A DNA stretch of 64,000 nt from Paenibacillus yonginensis (GTDB lineage: Bacteria > Bacillota > Bacilli > Paenibacillales > Paenibacillaceae): the NCBI RefSeq assembly GCF_001685395.1, contig NZ_CP014167.1, forward strand, positions 372,001 to 436,000. The letters run 5' to 3'. The notes beneath the pieces were generated by a model. The model was not told the origin of the DNA and searched no databases. It saw nothing but the letters and a program-made list of their open reading frames with translations. This document shows positions 52,591-60,609 of the stretch, piece by piece. Numbering within the stretch: the stretch's first letter is position 1; every line of letters starts with the position of its first letter. Position numbers and translations under genes: made by a program.

Positions 52591-52672
52591 TACGAAACAC
52601 AGCGCAGCTGTCTAGGAGGCGAGTGCCTCATGACGGGCTTGACGCGCGATTAGACGCTTATAATACTAATGT

Positions 52673-53725
52673 TTAGCGGTTGGGAGTGACCAGAATCTTC
52701 ACCTGGTTCTTCTCTTTAAGCAGCGCTTCAAAGCCTTGCTCGACGGCGTCATCCAAAGCAATACGTTTGGTGACAAGCTTCTCGGCGGAGAAATATCCCT
52801 GCTCCATGAGGCTGATAACGGCAGGGAAAACATCCCGGTATCCGATGATGCCTGCAATATTCCGTTCCTGCATGACGATTTGATTCGGGTGGATAGCCGC
52901 TTCTTTTTCAAAAATGCTTACGATCATGATCTGGCCGCCAATCCGCGTAGATTGGATCGCCTGCTGAAGCACGACTGGAACGCCGGTCACTTCAAAAGCC
53001 ACGTCGGCTCCGCCGTCCGACAGGCGGCAAATTTCAGCAATCACATCCTGCTCGGCCGGGTTGATGCCAATGGCTCCAAGCTCTTCGGCTTTGTTCCGGC
53101 GTTCCTGCGACAACTCCACGGCATAAATGGACGAGGCACCGGATGCTTTAAGCGCTTCGATGACCAGCAGTCCGATAGGACCGGCTCCAAATACCACTGC
53201 TCGGTCGCCGACCTTAAATTGGCTTTGGCGTACGGCATACAGGGCTACCGCAGAGGGTTCAACCAATGCCCCCTGCTCAAAGGAAACGCTTTCCGGAATT
53301 TTGTGCACACGGTGCTCTTCGGTCGCAACGTATTCGGAGAAACCGCCGCCGCCTCCAGCCAGACCGAGGAAGCCCATCTGTTCGCACAAATTATATTTGC
53401 CTTGCCGGCAAGCCGCACACTCCCCGCAATTAAAGATAGGTTCTACTACGACCCGGTCGCCGGTTTTGAAGCGGGTCACGCCTTCTCCAACCTCGACCAC
53501 CTGTCCGGAAAATTCATGGCCCATAACAACAGGAGCTTCTTCATGGGTTAAGGGATGTGGAGCACCTTGGGATATAAAAATAGGGCCTGCCGCATATTCG
53601 TGCAGATCACTGCCGCAGATCCCGCACCATTCGATTTTAATTTTGACTTGCCCTTTGGCTGTCACCGGTTCCTCGATAGTTTCGATTCTCAGGTCTTTAA
53701 CACCGTGCCAACGTAATGCTTTCAT
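52673..53725 (-). CDS. bdhA: (R,R)-butanediol/acetoin dehydrogenase (zinc alcohol dehydrogenase)
   Basis: NAD-dependent enzyme interconverting acetoin and 2,3-butanediol. The ATG at 53725 lies 9 nt after AGGAG; an ATG at 53734 touches it. The 350 residues align with B. subtilis BdhA throughout: catalytic zinc Cys/His in WCGICGSDLHEY and MGHEFSG, structural zinc cysteines in FNCGECAACRQGKYNLC, GFLGLAGGGGGFSEYV, Rossmann motif VFGAGPIGLLVIEA. The structural zinc site is complete, unlike in the B. subtilis protein as I recall it. It is divergent from a LacI regulator, with operator-like palindromes on both sides. Confidence 0.93.
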   Translation of the reverse strand: MKALRWHGVKDLRIETIEEPVTAKGQVKIKIEWCGICGSDLHEYAAGPIFISQGAPHPLTHEEAPVVMGHEFSGQVVEVGEGVTRFKTGDRVVVEPIFNCGECAACRQGKYNLCEQMGFLGLAGGGGGFSEYVATEEHRVHKIPESVSFEQGALVEPSAVALYAVRQSQFKVGDRAVVFGAGPIGLLVIEALKASGASSIYAVELSQERRNKAEELGAIGINPAEQDVIAEICRLSDGGADVAFEVTGVPVVLQQAIQSTRIGGQIMIVSIFEKEAAIHPNQIVMQERNIAGIIGYRDVFPAVISLMEQGYFSAEKLVTKRIALDDAVEQGFEALLKEKNQVKILVTPNR

Positions 53726-53778
53726 TCCTGTCATCTCCTGATAAATGGTATATAAAATTATTGAATATAATTTTTTTA

Positions 53779-53790
53779 GGAAACGTTTCC
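53779..53790. promoter_or_regulatory. LacI-type operator before bdhA
   Basis: GGAAACGTTTCC, perfect 12-bp palindrome with the central CG of LacI/CcpA sites, 54 bp upstream of the bdhA start. Confidence 0.65.
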
Positions 53791-53962
53791 GATGATTATA
53801 ATGTCACAGAATGTTCATGTTGTCAAACCTTTGGACCGTTAAATGGGATAAGCAAATATAGCAATGAACAACAGATAAGCATGGTGCGACAGGGCCGGTA
53901 AGAAGAGTGGGTGCCGCTGTGATATAATGAAAATATAAATTTTTGGTTTTCGAAACAAAACA

Positions 53963-53974
53963 GGAAACGATTCC
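53963..53974. promoter_or_regulatory. LacI-type operator before the lacI-family gene
   Basis: GGAAACGATTCC differs by one base from the site at 53779, 184 bp away, and lies 34 bp before the regulator's start. Paired sites allow looping and joint control of both divergent genes. Confidence 0.6.
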
Positions 53975-54007
53975 GACACAACGGATGAAAGGATATTCAA
54001 GAGAACT

Positions 54008-55039
54008 ATGGAACAGAACAGAAAAGTAACGATCGAAGACGTAGCCAAACAGGCCGGAGTAGGCATTGCGACCGTCTCTCGTGCGCTGAATGACAGCGGG
54101 GGGATCAGCGCAGCAACTAAAGCCAAAATTTTGCAGGTGGTCGATGAAATGGGGTTTGTCCCCAACACCTCCGCCCAAAGCTTGAAAATCCGGCAGACCC
54201 GGCAGATTGCCCTTGCGGTTCCCGATATTCGAAATGCGATTATTCCCGACATTGCCTGGTCGGTGGAGCAGGCCGCCAAGCAGCATGGATACCGGGTGGT
54301 GCAGATCAACACGCTGGGCAATGCGCGGCTGGAGCTGGAGACGCTGCGCGAGATTAAGAAGCTGCATGTAGACGGTTTGGTTATAATGCCCCTAGCCTAT
54401 CCCAAAACGCTGGAAAACCTGATTAACCGGGCAAGTCTGCCTGTCTCCGTCATCAATTACGGGAAAAAACTGAGTCCCGACCTGAAAGCCGATGTGGTCG
54501 GGCTTGCAAGGCAGGAAGGCAAGCTGGTGATGGAGCATCTGCAGCAAATCGGCCGGACGCGGATCGCTTACGCGGGAGCGCCGAAGGACAAAATTGAAGA
54601 GAGATACCGCGCCTATGAGGAATCCGTCAGCCAGGTGGATGTTTCGCTGGTTTATTTCGGCGAAGATTTCAACTTTGAGACGGGACGGCGGGCCGCGGAT
54701 TATTTCTATAGCCTCAAACATATGCCTGACGCTATTTATGCGGTGAACGACATGGTGGCTATCGGGATCGTCAACCGGTTTAAAGAACTTGGCGTCAAGG
54801 TGCCCGAGCAGGTGGCGGTGGTCGGAATTGATAACAATTTGTGGGCTACCGTTACTACGCCCAAGATCAGCTCGGTCTCCATCATGGGCAGCGAGGTGGG
54901 GCGGCTGGCGGCTGAATTGCTGCTGAAGCGCATCCAATCCGCAGAAGCCGCAGCTTATGAACGGGTTGAATTTGAACCCCGGTTGATCGTCAGGGAATCC
55001 AGTGCGGCTCCGACCCGGTATTCCGGTCCGTCTGCCTGA
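54008..55039 (+). CDS. LacI-family transcriptional regulator
   Basis: Repressor of 343 residues. The HTH is at residues 7-28 (TIEDVAKQAGVGIATVSRAL), followed by the hinge helix (NTSAQSLKIRQ) and a periplasmic-binding-like sensor domain (residues about 60-335). It sits opposite bdhA with two related palindromes, so it probably represses bdhA and itself. The ligand is unknown; acetoin or a sugar signal is possible. Confidence 0.88.
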   Translation: MEQNRKVTIEDVAKQAGVGIATVSRALNDSGGISAATKAKILQVVDEMGFVPNTSAQSLKIRQTRQIALAVPDIRNAIIPDIAWSVEQAAKQHGYRVVQINTLGNARLELETLREIKKLHVDGLVIMPLAYPKTLENLINRASLPVSVINYGKKLSPDLKADVVGLARQEGKLVMEHLQQIGRTRIAYAGAPKDKIEERYRAYEESVSQVDVSLVYFGEDFNFETGRRAADYFYSLKHMPDAIYAVNDMVAIGIVNRFKELGVKVPEQVAVVGIDNNLWATVTTPKISSVSIMGSEVGRLAAELLLKRIQSAEAAAYERVEFEPRLIVRESSAAPTRYSGPSA

Positions 55040-55256
55040 GGATAGAATTCTGGAAATTGGCGATAGGCGCTTCCAGCCATCTGCGGATCGTATATGGATT
55101 CTGCTGCTTGGCTTGTTTGTCCGTAGCCGCATTCGGCTGCTCGGTAATGGCTGCCTGATATGACCATTCCATGACATTTGTGAATGAAGCTTTTTTAACG
55201 GATTTCTTGCCTTATAATGAGGGAAGACAAGCTTTGAAACGGAGGAGATTCTGAAG

Positions 55257-55817
55257 ATGCGGCAGCAGCCTAAACGACAGCGATCTAAACAGGGAATTGC
55301 AGCAGCGCTAGCTTTTTTGTTGTTTGGTGTTTTACTTGCAGCTTGTGGAAATTCGCCGAAAGCGGAAGTTAATCTGCAGACGGATGAACTGAAACAGCTG
55401 GTACAGAATTTAAGCGCCGGAAATAAGAAGGCCCAATCAGCTTCCATATCATCCAGCGGTCTGAAGCTTGTGGATGATAAAGGGAAGGAAACGGAGTATG
55501 TTTTGCCGGAGCAGGAGTTTTTTGTATCGATTGCCCCTTATTTGCAGCAGACTCACCGTTGCTCCATCCATAATCTGGCCGGCTGCCAGGGGGAATTGCA
55601 GCAGCAGACATTTACGGTTACGGTTCGCGACTCATCCGGCAAAGCGATCCTTGACCGGGAATCGCTTGCTTCTCAGGTAAACGGATTTATAGACTTATGG
55701 CTGCCTAGGGATGACACTTTCCATGTAACGGTAGAGTATAACGGGAAACAAGCGGAATCCGATATCTCGACGTTTGAAGGCGACAACACGTGTATCACAA
55801 CGATGCAGCTGGGCTAA
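55257..55817 (+). CDS. cueP: CueP-family metal-binding lipoprotein
   Basis: Outside-facing lipoprotein of 186 residues with lipobox LAAC at about 27-30. The CueP core is present: HRCSIHNLAGCQGEL, then NGFIDLWLPRDD and the closing TCITTMQL, giving three conserved Cys that bind copper in Salmonella CueP, where the protein carries periplasmic copper. In a Gram-positive the equivalent place is the outer face of the membrane. GGAGGAG precedes the ATG. There is no copper ATPase or CueR beside it. Confidence 0.87.
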   Translation: MRQQPKRQRSKQGIAAALAFLLFGVLLAACGNSPKAEVNLQTDELKQLVQNLSAGNKKAQSASISSSGLKLVDDKGKETEYVLPEQEFFVSIAPYLQQTHRCSIHNLAGCQGELQQQTFTVTVRDSSGKAILDRESLASQVNGFIDLWLPRDDTFHVTVEYNGKQAESDISTFEGDNTCITTMQLG

Positions 55818-55852
55818 AGGAACTTGAGCTGGTTAATGAAGTTGTGTCTCAT

Positions 55853-55895
55853 CCAAAGAAGCTGCCCCCTTGTCAATGAGGGGCAGCTTCTTTGG
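55853..55895. terminator. Terminator between cueP and the convergent membrane-protein gene
   Basis: Perfect 16-bp arms CCAAAGAAGCTGCCCC and GGGGCAGCTTCTTTGG with an 11-nt loop. Confidence 0.82.
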
Positions 55896-56003
55896 GGTGC
55901 TTTAACAGTCCGTGTCAGAATATGTTATTCAAGACCACCTACAATGCAGTTAGACATTACATTTCATCATACGCTCCAATCGGCCGTTTCTCTGGCCCAA
56001 CCC

Positions 56004-56678
56004 TTACTTCCTGTTCTCCAGCCATTTTCCTGCTCCGTACAATATTGCGCCAATGAGGGCTAGCACGTATACAGGAACGTCAATGGGCGGGCCGAAACGA
56101 GGCATGAAGTAGAGAACGATTGCGAAAATCGTGAATACCCCTCCGCCGATCAGACAGGCTGCCACCATTTCCTTTACCTTACGGATGGAACGAAAGGCGG
56201 ACCAGCGAATGTATCTCAAGATGCCGGCAATAAATATATAAGCCCCAAGAACAGAAACGGCTGCGGTAACCGTCAAACTCCCTAAATGAAGATGATAAAC
56301 GGACTCTCCCTGATTAAAAACATAACTGAGGATGCTGGCGAACAGACCGGTAATAAAAGCAAAGACGCCTAAAAAAATCAAGCCGAACATGGAAACAAGC
56401 TTTACCACCTCTTTCGGCATCGCCGTTGGCAGCTCGCCGACAATTTCACGGGCATATGCCTGCGGATCTTCTCCAAACACCTCTTCGGCAGTCCGTCCTT
56501 CTTCTTGAGCTTCCAGGAGATGGTCCAGCACCTCCATTAAAATTTCTTCGGTTTCCTGTTCGGAGGTATTAAATGAGGTTCGGATATAAATCAGCAATCC
56601 GGTATAATACCTTTCGTTGTTCTTGCTCAGCAGTTCGCGTTTCCGATTGTTCTCCTGGATCAATTCTTTAACATGCAT
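56004..56678 (-). CDS. PadR-linked integral membrane protein (DUF1129/HAAS-like)
   Basis: Membrane protein of 224 residues. The start ATG (56678) shares its A with the padR stop (TGATG). The N-terminal half is a soluble helical region with the HAAS-type block EVLDHLLEAQEEGRTAEEVFGED, seen in many partners of PadR regulators; the C-terminal half has four hydrophobic helices (about 92-117, 130-153, 165-188, 195-217). The function is unknown; co-expression with a PadR repressor suggests an envelope-stress response. Family naming is from memory of the motif. Confidence 0.72.
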   Translation of the reverse strand: MHVKELIQENNRKRELLSKNNERYYTGLLIYIRTSFNTSEQETEEILMEVLDHLLEAQEEGRTAEEVFGEDPQAYAREIVGELPTAMPKEVVKLVSMFGLIFLGVFAFITGLFASILSYVFNQGESVYHLHLGSLTVTAAVSVLGAYIFIAGILRYIRWSAFRSIRKVKEMVAACLIGGGVFTIFAIVLYFMPRFGPPIDVPVYVLALIGAILYGAGKWLENRK

Positions 56679-57013
56679 CAAACTCTGCCTCCTCTTTGCA
56701 GCAAATGATCTACAGGATCCCTTAAGTTCTCCCAGTGTTTTTTAAATTCATCTAAAGCTTCCTCGCCTTTGCGGGTGAGGGTGTAATATTTGCGGTTCGG
56801 GCCGCTGGGCGACTTTTTCATCTCCCCGACGATCAGTTTCTCCTTCTGAAGCCGCAGCAGAATAGGGTAAATCGAACCTTCGCTTACTTCTATCTGCATC
56901 GCATGGAGCTTCAGGGTAAGCTCATAGCCGTATATCGTTTCTTGGGATATAACCGCGAGGATGCACCCTTCCAATATTCCTTTTAAAAGCTGGCTTCGCA
57001 CGGACAACATCAT
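56678..57013 (-). CDS. PadR-family transcriptional regulator (short type)
   Basis: Winged-helix repressor of 111 residues: LKGILEGCILAVISQETIYGYEL (N-terminal helices), the recognition region EGSIYPILLRLQKEKLI and the beta wing SGPNRKYYTLTRKGEEAL. AAGGTAGG lies just before the ATGATG start (57013 or 57010). First gene of a two-gene unit with the membrane protein. Three copies of a 21-bp operator precede it, one overlapping its ribosome binding site. Confidence 0.9.
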   Translation of the reverse strand: MMLSVRSQLLKGILEGCILAVISQETIYGYELTLKLHAMQIEVSEGSIYPILLRLQKEKLIVGEMKKSPSGPNRKYYTLTRKGEEALDEFKKHWENLRDPVDHLLQRGGRV

Positions 57014-57016
57014 CAC

Positions 57017-57132
57017 CTACCTTGTATAACAATATAGTGAGGCAAAAAAGAATTCATATCAAATTTCAATTGCAGCTGACTTGCATAACAAGATAGCTGA
57101 TTCAATATGAGCTACCTTGCATAACAAAGTAG
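57017..57132. promoter_or_regulatory. Three copies of a 21-bp PadR operator
   Basis: Sites at 57017-57037, 57076-57096 and 57112-57132 share, on the minus strand, the form CTAnnTTGT, TAT, RCAAnnTAG (the middle site has CAG in place of the last TAG). They start 59 and 36 bp apart. The first covers the translation start region of padR. Repeated sites next to a PadR gene indicate cooperative autorepression. Confidence 0.75.
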
Positions 57133-57293
57133 CTCGTGTTCACCTTACCAAACCTCTGCCGGGATTTCAAGAGCTCTATGTCTTTTAGCGTAAGGAAAAG
57201 GATTGTTGTCAGCAAAGGTGACGCATGTCCACCTGCACCGGGACAAGTACAGGCGATAAACGAAATTTCTCATCGTAAAACAAATGATTTTTG

Positions 57294-57308
57294 ATCCTTC
57301 TGAAGGAT
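57294..57308. promoter_or_regulatory. 15-bp palindrome abutting the glnQ promoter
   Basis: ATCCTTC-T-GAAGGAT, perfect, ending 1 bp before the -35. Likely an activator or repressor site for the glutamine operon. Confidence 0.5.
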
Positions 57309-57309
57309 T

Positions 57310-57338
57310 TTGTGTAGGAGATTGTAGTTTTCTATAGT
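57310..57338 (+). promoter_or_regulatory. Probable promoter of glnQHMP
   Basis: TTGTGT (57310-57315), 17-nt spacer, TATAGT (57333-57338). The weak -35 next to a palindrome suggests activation. Confidence 0.5.
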
Positions 57339-57407
57339 CGTTCCAGTAAGGTTAATTTCAAATGTTACGAATATTCACATACAGCCGAGGAGAAAGGGGG
57401 ACTGCCG

Positions 57408-58136
57408 GTGATCCGTTTTCAACAAGTAGATAAACACTATGGACATTTTCAGGTGTTAAGAGGGATTGATCTGGAGGTTCAGGAAGGCGAAGTTGTGGTG
57501 GTCGTCGGGCCGTCCGGTTCGGGCAAAAGCACGATGCTCCGCTGCATTAACCGGCTGGAGACGATCACAAGCGGGGAGCTGATGGTCGAGGGTATTCCGG
57601 TCAATGACCGCAAGACCGACATTAACAAGCTGCGGCGGGACATCGGGATGGTCTTTCAGCATTTCAACCTGTATCCGCACAAAAAAGTCATCGACAACAT
57701 CACTTTAGCTCCGGTCAAGGTGCTTGGCGTATCCAAAGCGGAGGCTGAGCAGACGGCTATGTTTTATCTGGAGAAGGTTGGAATTGCGGACAAAGCGCAC
57801 GCTTATCCTTCGCAATTGTCAGGAGGCCAGCAGCAGCGGGTGGCGATCGCACGCGGGCTGGCGATGAGACCCAAGATCATGTTGTTTGACGAGCCCACTT
57901 CGGCGCTTGATCCGGAGATGGTCGGCGAGGTGCTTGACGTGATGCGTACGCTGGCCAAAGAAGGCATGACGATGGTTGTCGTTACTCACGAAATGGGTTT
58001 CGCCCGCGAGGTAGCGGACCGGGTCATCTTTATGGATCAGGGGCAAATCCTCGAAGAGGCGGCGCCTGAGGTGTTTTTTGGGAATCCGCGTGAAGAACGG
58101 ACGCGAACATTCCTCAGCCGGTTGCTCAGTCATTAA
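57408..58136 (+). CDS. glnQ: Glutamine ABC transporter ATPase
   Basis: ATPase of a polar amino-acid importer, 242 residues. The GTG start has AAAGGGGG 7 nt upstream. Walker [11 protein letters not shown]-loop [11 protein letters not shown], signature [12 protein letters not shown], Walker [12 protein letters not shown] and H-loop THEM are all standard for GlnQ/HisP. First gene of glnQ-glnH-glnM-glnP. The assignment to glutamine rests on the linked GlnK/GlnL system. Confidence 0.92.
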   Translation: MIRFQQVDKHYGHFQVLRGIDLEVQEGEVVVVVGPSGSGKSTMLRCINRLETITSGELMVEGIPVNDRKTDINKLRRDIGMVFQHFNLYPHKKVIDNITLAPVKVLGVSKAEAEQTAMFYLEKVGIADKAHAYPSQLSGGQQQRVAIARGLAMRPKIMLFDEPTSALDPEMVGEVLDVMRTLAKEGMTMVVVTHEMGFAREVADRVIFMDQGQILEEAAPEVFFGNPREERTRTFLSRLLSH

Positions 58137-58167
58137 ATCTCTAATTAGAACGAGGAGGAGAAAAAGA

Positions 58168-59001
58168 ATGAAGAACAGGTTGAAGAAAAGATGGCTGCCG
58201 CTTGGAATTGCGGCGGTGTGTACGATGCTCCTGCTGGCCGCTTGCGGCAATAAGGAGTCCGGCGGCAATGCAGGTTCAGCGGCATCAGGTGCTCTGGATA
58301 AAATCAAGGAACGCGGAAAGCTGATCGTCGGCGTCAAATACGACACCAAGCTGTTTGGCCTGAAGGACCCGGCCAGCGGCAATGTAGAGGGATTTGACAT
58401 TGACATTTCCAAGGCGATTGCCAAACACATTCTCGGTGACGAAAATGCGATTGAGCTGAAGGAGGTCACCTCCAAGACGCGGATTCCAATGCTGAACAAC
58501 GGCGAAATCGATATGATTGTGGCCACGATGACGATTACGGAGGAACGCAAGAAGGAAGCGGATTTCTCGGACGTGTATTTCCAGGCCGGTCAATCGCTGC
58601 TGGTGAAGAAAGGCAGCCCGATTCATGGGATCGAGGACGTAACTTCCAGCACGACCGTGTTGGGAACCAAAGGTTCAACTTCTGTCAAGAACATCCGCGA
58701 CAAAGTATCCGGCGTCAAAGTGCTGGAGTTCGACAACTATCAGGATGCGTTTAACGCATTGAAATCCGGCCAAGGCGATGCCTTGACGACGGATGATGCC
58801 ATTCTTTACGGCATGGCCGCCCAGGATTCGAATTACGAGGTCGTGGGCAAGCCGTTCACCGATGAACCTTACGGCATCGCGGTGCAGAAGGGGAACTCCG
58901 ATATCGTGCAGGCTGTCAACGATACACTCAAAGAGCTGCATGACAGCGGGGAATACGATAAAATTTACGAAAAATGGATTGGCAAAAAGCCTGCCGAATA
59001 A
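58168..59001 (+). CDS. glnH: Glutamine-binding lipoprotein
   Basis: Receptor of 277 residues, lipobox LAAC at about 22-25. The ATG at 58168 follows GAGGAGG. The family 3 solute-binding fold shows KLIVGVKYDTKLFGLKDPASG, GFDIDISKAIAKHILGD and the ligand-contacting TITEERKKEADFSDVYF. A long inter-gene hairpin follows it, in keeping with a higher need for binding protein than for permease. Confidence 0.92.
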   Translation: MKNRLKKRWLPLGIAAVCTMLLLAACGNKESGGNAGSAASGALDKIKERGKLIVGVKYDTKLFGLKDPASGNVEGFDIDISKAIAKHILGDENAIELKEVTSKTRIPMLNNGEIDMIVATMTITEERKKEADFSDVYFQAGQSLLVKKGSPIHGIEDVTSSTTVLGTKGSTSVKNIRDKVSGVKVLEFDNYQDAFNALKSGQGDALTTDDAILYGMAAQDSNYEVVGKPFTDEPYGIAVQKGNSDIVQAVNDTLKELHDSGEYDKIYEKWIGKKPAE

Positions 59002-59019
59002 ACCGGCTCCTGCATAGAA

Positions 59020-59060
59020 ACGAAAGGATGGAATGGCAGTCCGCCTTGCCATCCTTTCGT
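59020..59060 (+). terminator. Hairpin between glnH and glnM
   Basis: Perfect 12-bp arms ACGAAAGGATGG and CCATCCTTTCGT. No T tract, so it is probably an attenuator or a 3'-end stabiliser for glnQH rather than a full stop. Confidence 0.6.
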
Positions 59061-59112
59061 GTTATCGGAGCGGAACGGATCTCGTTCCGCTATTCGGGAA
59101 GGAGATGAGTCA

Positions 59113-59763
59113 ATGGATTTTACGATATTAACCGATTATTTCGGCGATTACATGGAAGGCTTTCGCGGGACGCTGCTATCCAGCCTGCTGGCGCTTGTCG
59201 GCAGCTTTGCATTAGGAGCGTTGATTGCCGTATTCCGGATTGGCCCTGTACGGGCTTTGCGCTGGCTGGGGACGGGATATGTGGAATTTATCCGCAATAT
59301 CCCGCTGCTGCTGGTGGTATACGTTTTTTATTACGGCCCTGCGGCCTTCGGCATCCCGCTGGACGGTTTCACGGCCGGGACGATCGGGCTTGCGGTTTAC
59401 ACTTCCTCTTTTATCGCTGAAGCGATCCGTGCAGGCATCATGGCGATCCCCAAAGGCCAGACCGAGGCTGCGCGTTCATCGGGTTTGACCTACGGGCAGA
59501 CGATGGTTCACATTATTTTGCCTCAAGCGATCAGGCTGGTTATCCCGCCGCTTGGCAACCAGTTTATCAATCTGATCAAAAATTCGTCCGTACTGACGAT
59601 CGTCGCCGGGCTGGACCTGATGTATTTTGCCGATATTGTCAATTCGGATACGTTCCGCACGTTTGACACTTATATCTTTGTTGCGCTGTTCTACCTGGTG
59701 CTGACTCTGCCGCTAAGTTATGGAGTCCGGGTTTGGGAGCGGCGGCTGCAGCGTAAATATTGA
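59113..59763 (+). CDS. glnM: Glutamine ABC transporter permease
   Basis: Permease of 216 residues. The ATG at 59113 has AAGGAG upstream; the frame opens earlier inside the hairpin. About five hydrophobic segments; the family loop EAARSSGLTYGQTMVHIILPQA contacts GlnQ, and YVEFIRNIPLLLVVYVFYYG is the usual HisM/GlnP signature. It pairs with the next permease. Confidence 0.9.
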   Translation: MDFTILTDYFGDYMEGFRGTLLSSLLALVGSFALGALIAVFRIGPVRALRWLGTGYVEFIRNIPLLLVVYVFYYGPAAFGIPLDGFTAGTIGLAVYTSSFIAEAIRAGIMAIPKGQTEAARSSGLTYGQTMVHIILPQAIRLVIPPLGNQFINLIKNSSVLTIVAGLDLMYFADIVNSDTFRTFDTYIFVALFYLVLTLPLSYGVRVWERRLQRKY

Positions 59764-59819
59764 ATGGAAGACGGTAGCTATGAAGGTTAAGCAGCTTAGA
59801 TGAAGGGAGGATGATGGGA

Positions 59820-60470
59820 ATGGATTTTGCAGGAGCTTACAGTGCGGATAATTTACGGTTTCTGTCAGATGGATTGTGGATGACGCTGATCGTCGCCGGA
59901 GCTTCGATTGTGCTCAGCTTTCTGATCGGCTGCGTGATAGGCGTCATCCGTTATGTGAAGCTTCCGGTATTATCGCCGGTACTGTTCGTCGTTGTAGAGC
60001 TGATCCGGAATTTGCCGCTGCTTCTGATTATTTTTTTTATCCGGTTTGCCTTGCCGGAGGTAGGCGTTAAGCTCGGTCTGGTTACGGCCGCCATTGCAGC
60101 ATTGACGATATTTGAAGCGGCCATGATTTCCGAAATTGTACGGGGAGGGTTAACCTCCATCGACAAAGGTCAAATCGAAGCGGCGCGTTCATCGGGGCTG
60201 AGCGCCTTTCAGGCATTATGGCATATCGTACTGCCTCAAGGGCTGCGGCGAATGGTGCCTCCCCTGGTCAGCCAATTTATTTCACTGCTTAAGGATACCT
60301 CGCTGGCAGTCGTGATTTCTCTGCCGGAACTCATGCACCATGCCGGTATTGTGATCGGACACGGTTACAGCTATACAATTCCGATTTTGCTGCTCGTAGC
60401 GTTGATTTATTTTACGGTCAATTTTGTGCTGTCGCTGGTTTCCAGAAGGCTGGAGGCCCGGCATGTATAA
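59820..60470 (+). CDS. glnP: Glutamine ABC transporter permease
   Basis: Second permease, 216 residues. The ATG at 59820 lies 9 nt after AGGGAGG; the ATG at 59811 abuts it. Signatures match those of its partner: FVVVELIRNLPLLLIIFFIRF and EAARSSGLSAFQALWHIVLPQG. Last gene of the transporter, 139 bp before the sensor kinase gene. Confidence 0.9.
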   Translation: MDFAGAYSADNLRFLSDGLWMTLIVAGASIVLSFLIGCVIGVIRYVKLPVLSPVLFVVVELIRNLPLLLIIFFIRFALPEVGVKLGLVTAAIAALTIFEAAMISEIVRGGLTSIDKGQIEAARSSGLSAFQALWHIVLPQGLRRMVPPLVSQFISLLKDTSLAVVISLPELMHHAGIVIGHGYSYTIPILLLVALIYFTVNFVLSLVSRRLEARHV

Positions 60471-60609
60471 GCCGGTTCAAGAAAAGCGAACAGGCTGGTT
60501 AACATATAACTGACACGTGATGAAATGGTAAGGATAGGCGCTGTCTCCGAAATATGGTACGATAAGGAGCAAAAATATCAACATTCTCTCACGGGAGTCA
60601 GGTGAGCTT

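Larger units (their letters stand above)
57133..57407. other. Control region and leader of the glutamine operon
   Basis: Holds a 15-bp palindrome and a promoter, then about 65 nt of leader before glnQ. No small gene or riboswitch fold is recognised. Confidence 0.6.

Noticed and set aside
54990-55172. 60-codon minus-strand frame at the end of the LacI gene
   Set aside because: The Gln/Asn-rich product looks mildly protein-like, but it overlaps the LacI 3' end and lacks a ribosome binding site.
57304-57330. TTTTGT-type direct repeat for GlnL before glnQ
   Set aside because: One TTTTGT is followed by only a partial copy at the wrong spacing; the palindrome next to it is the stronger signal.
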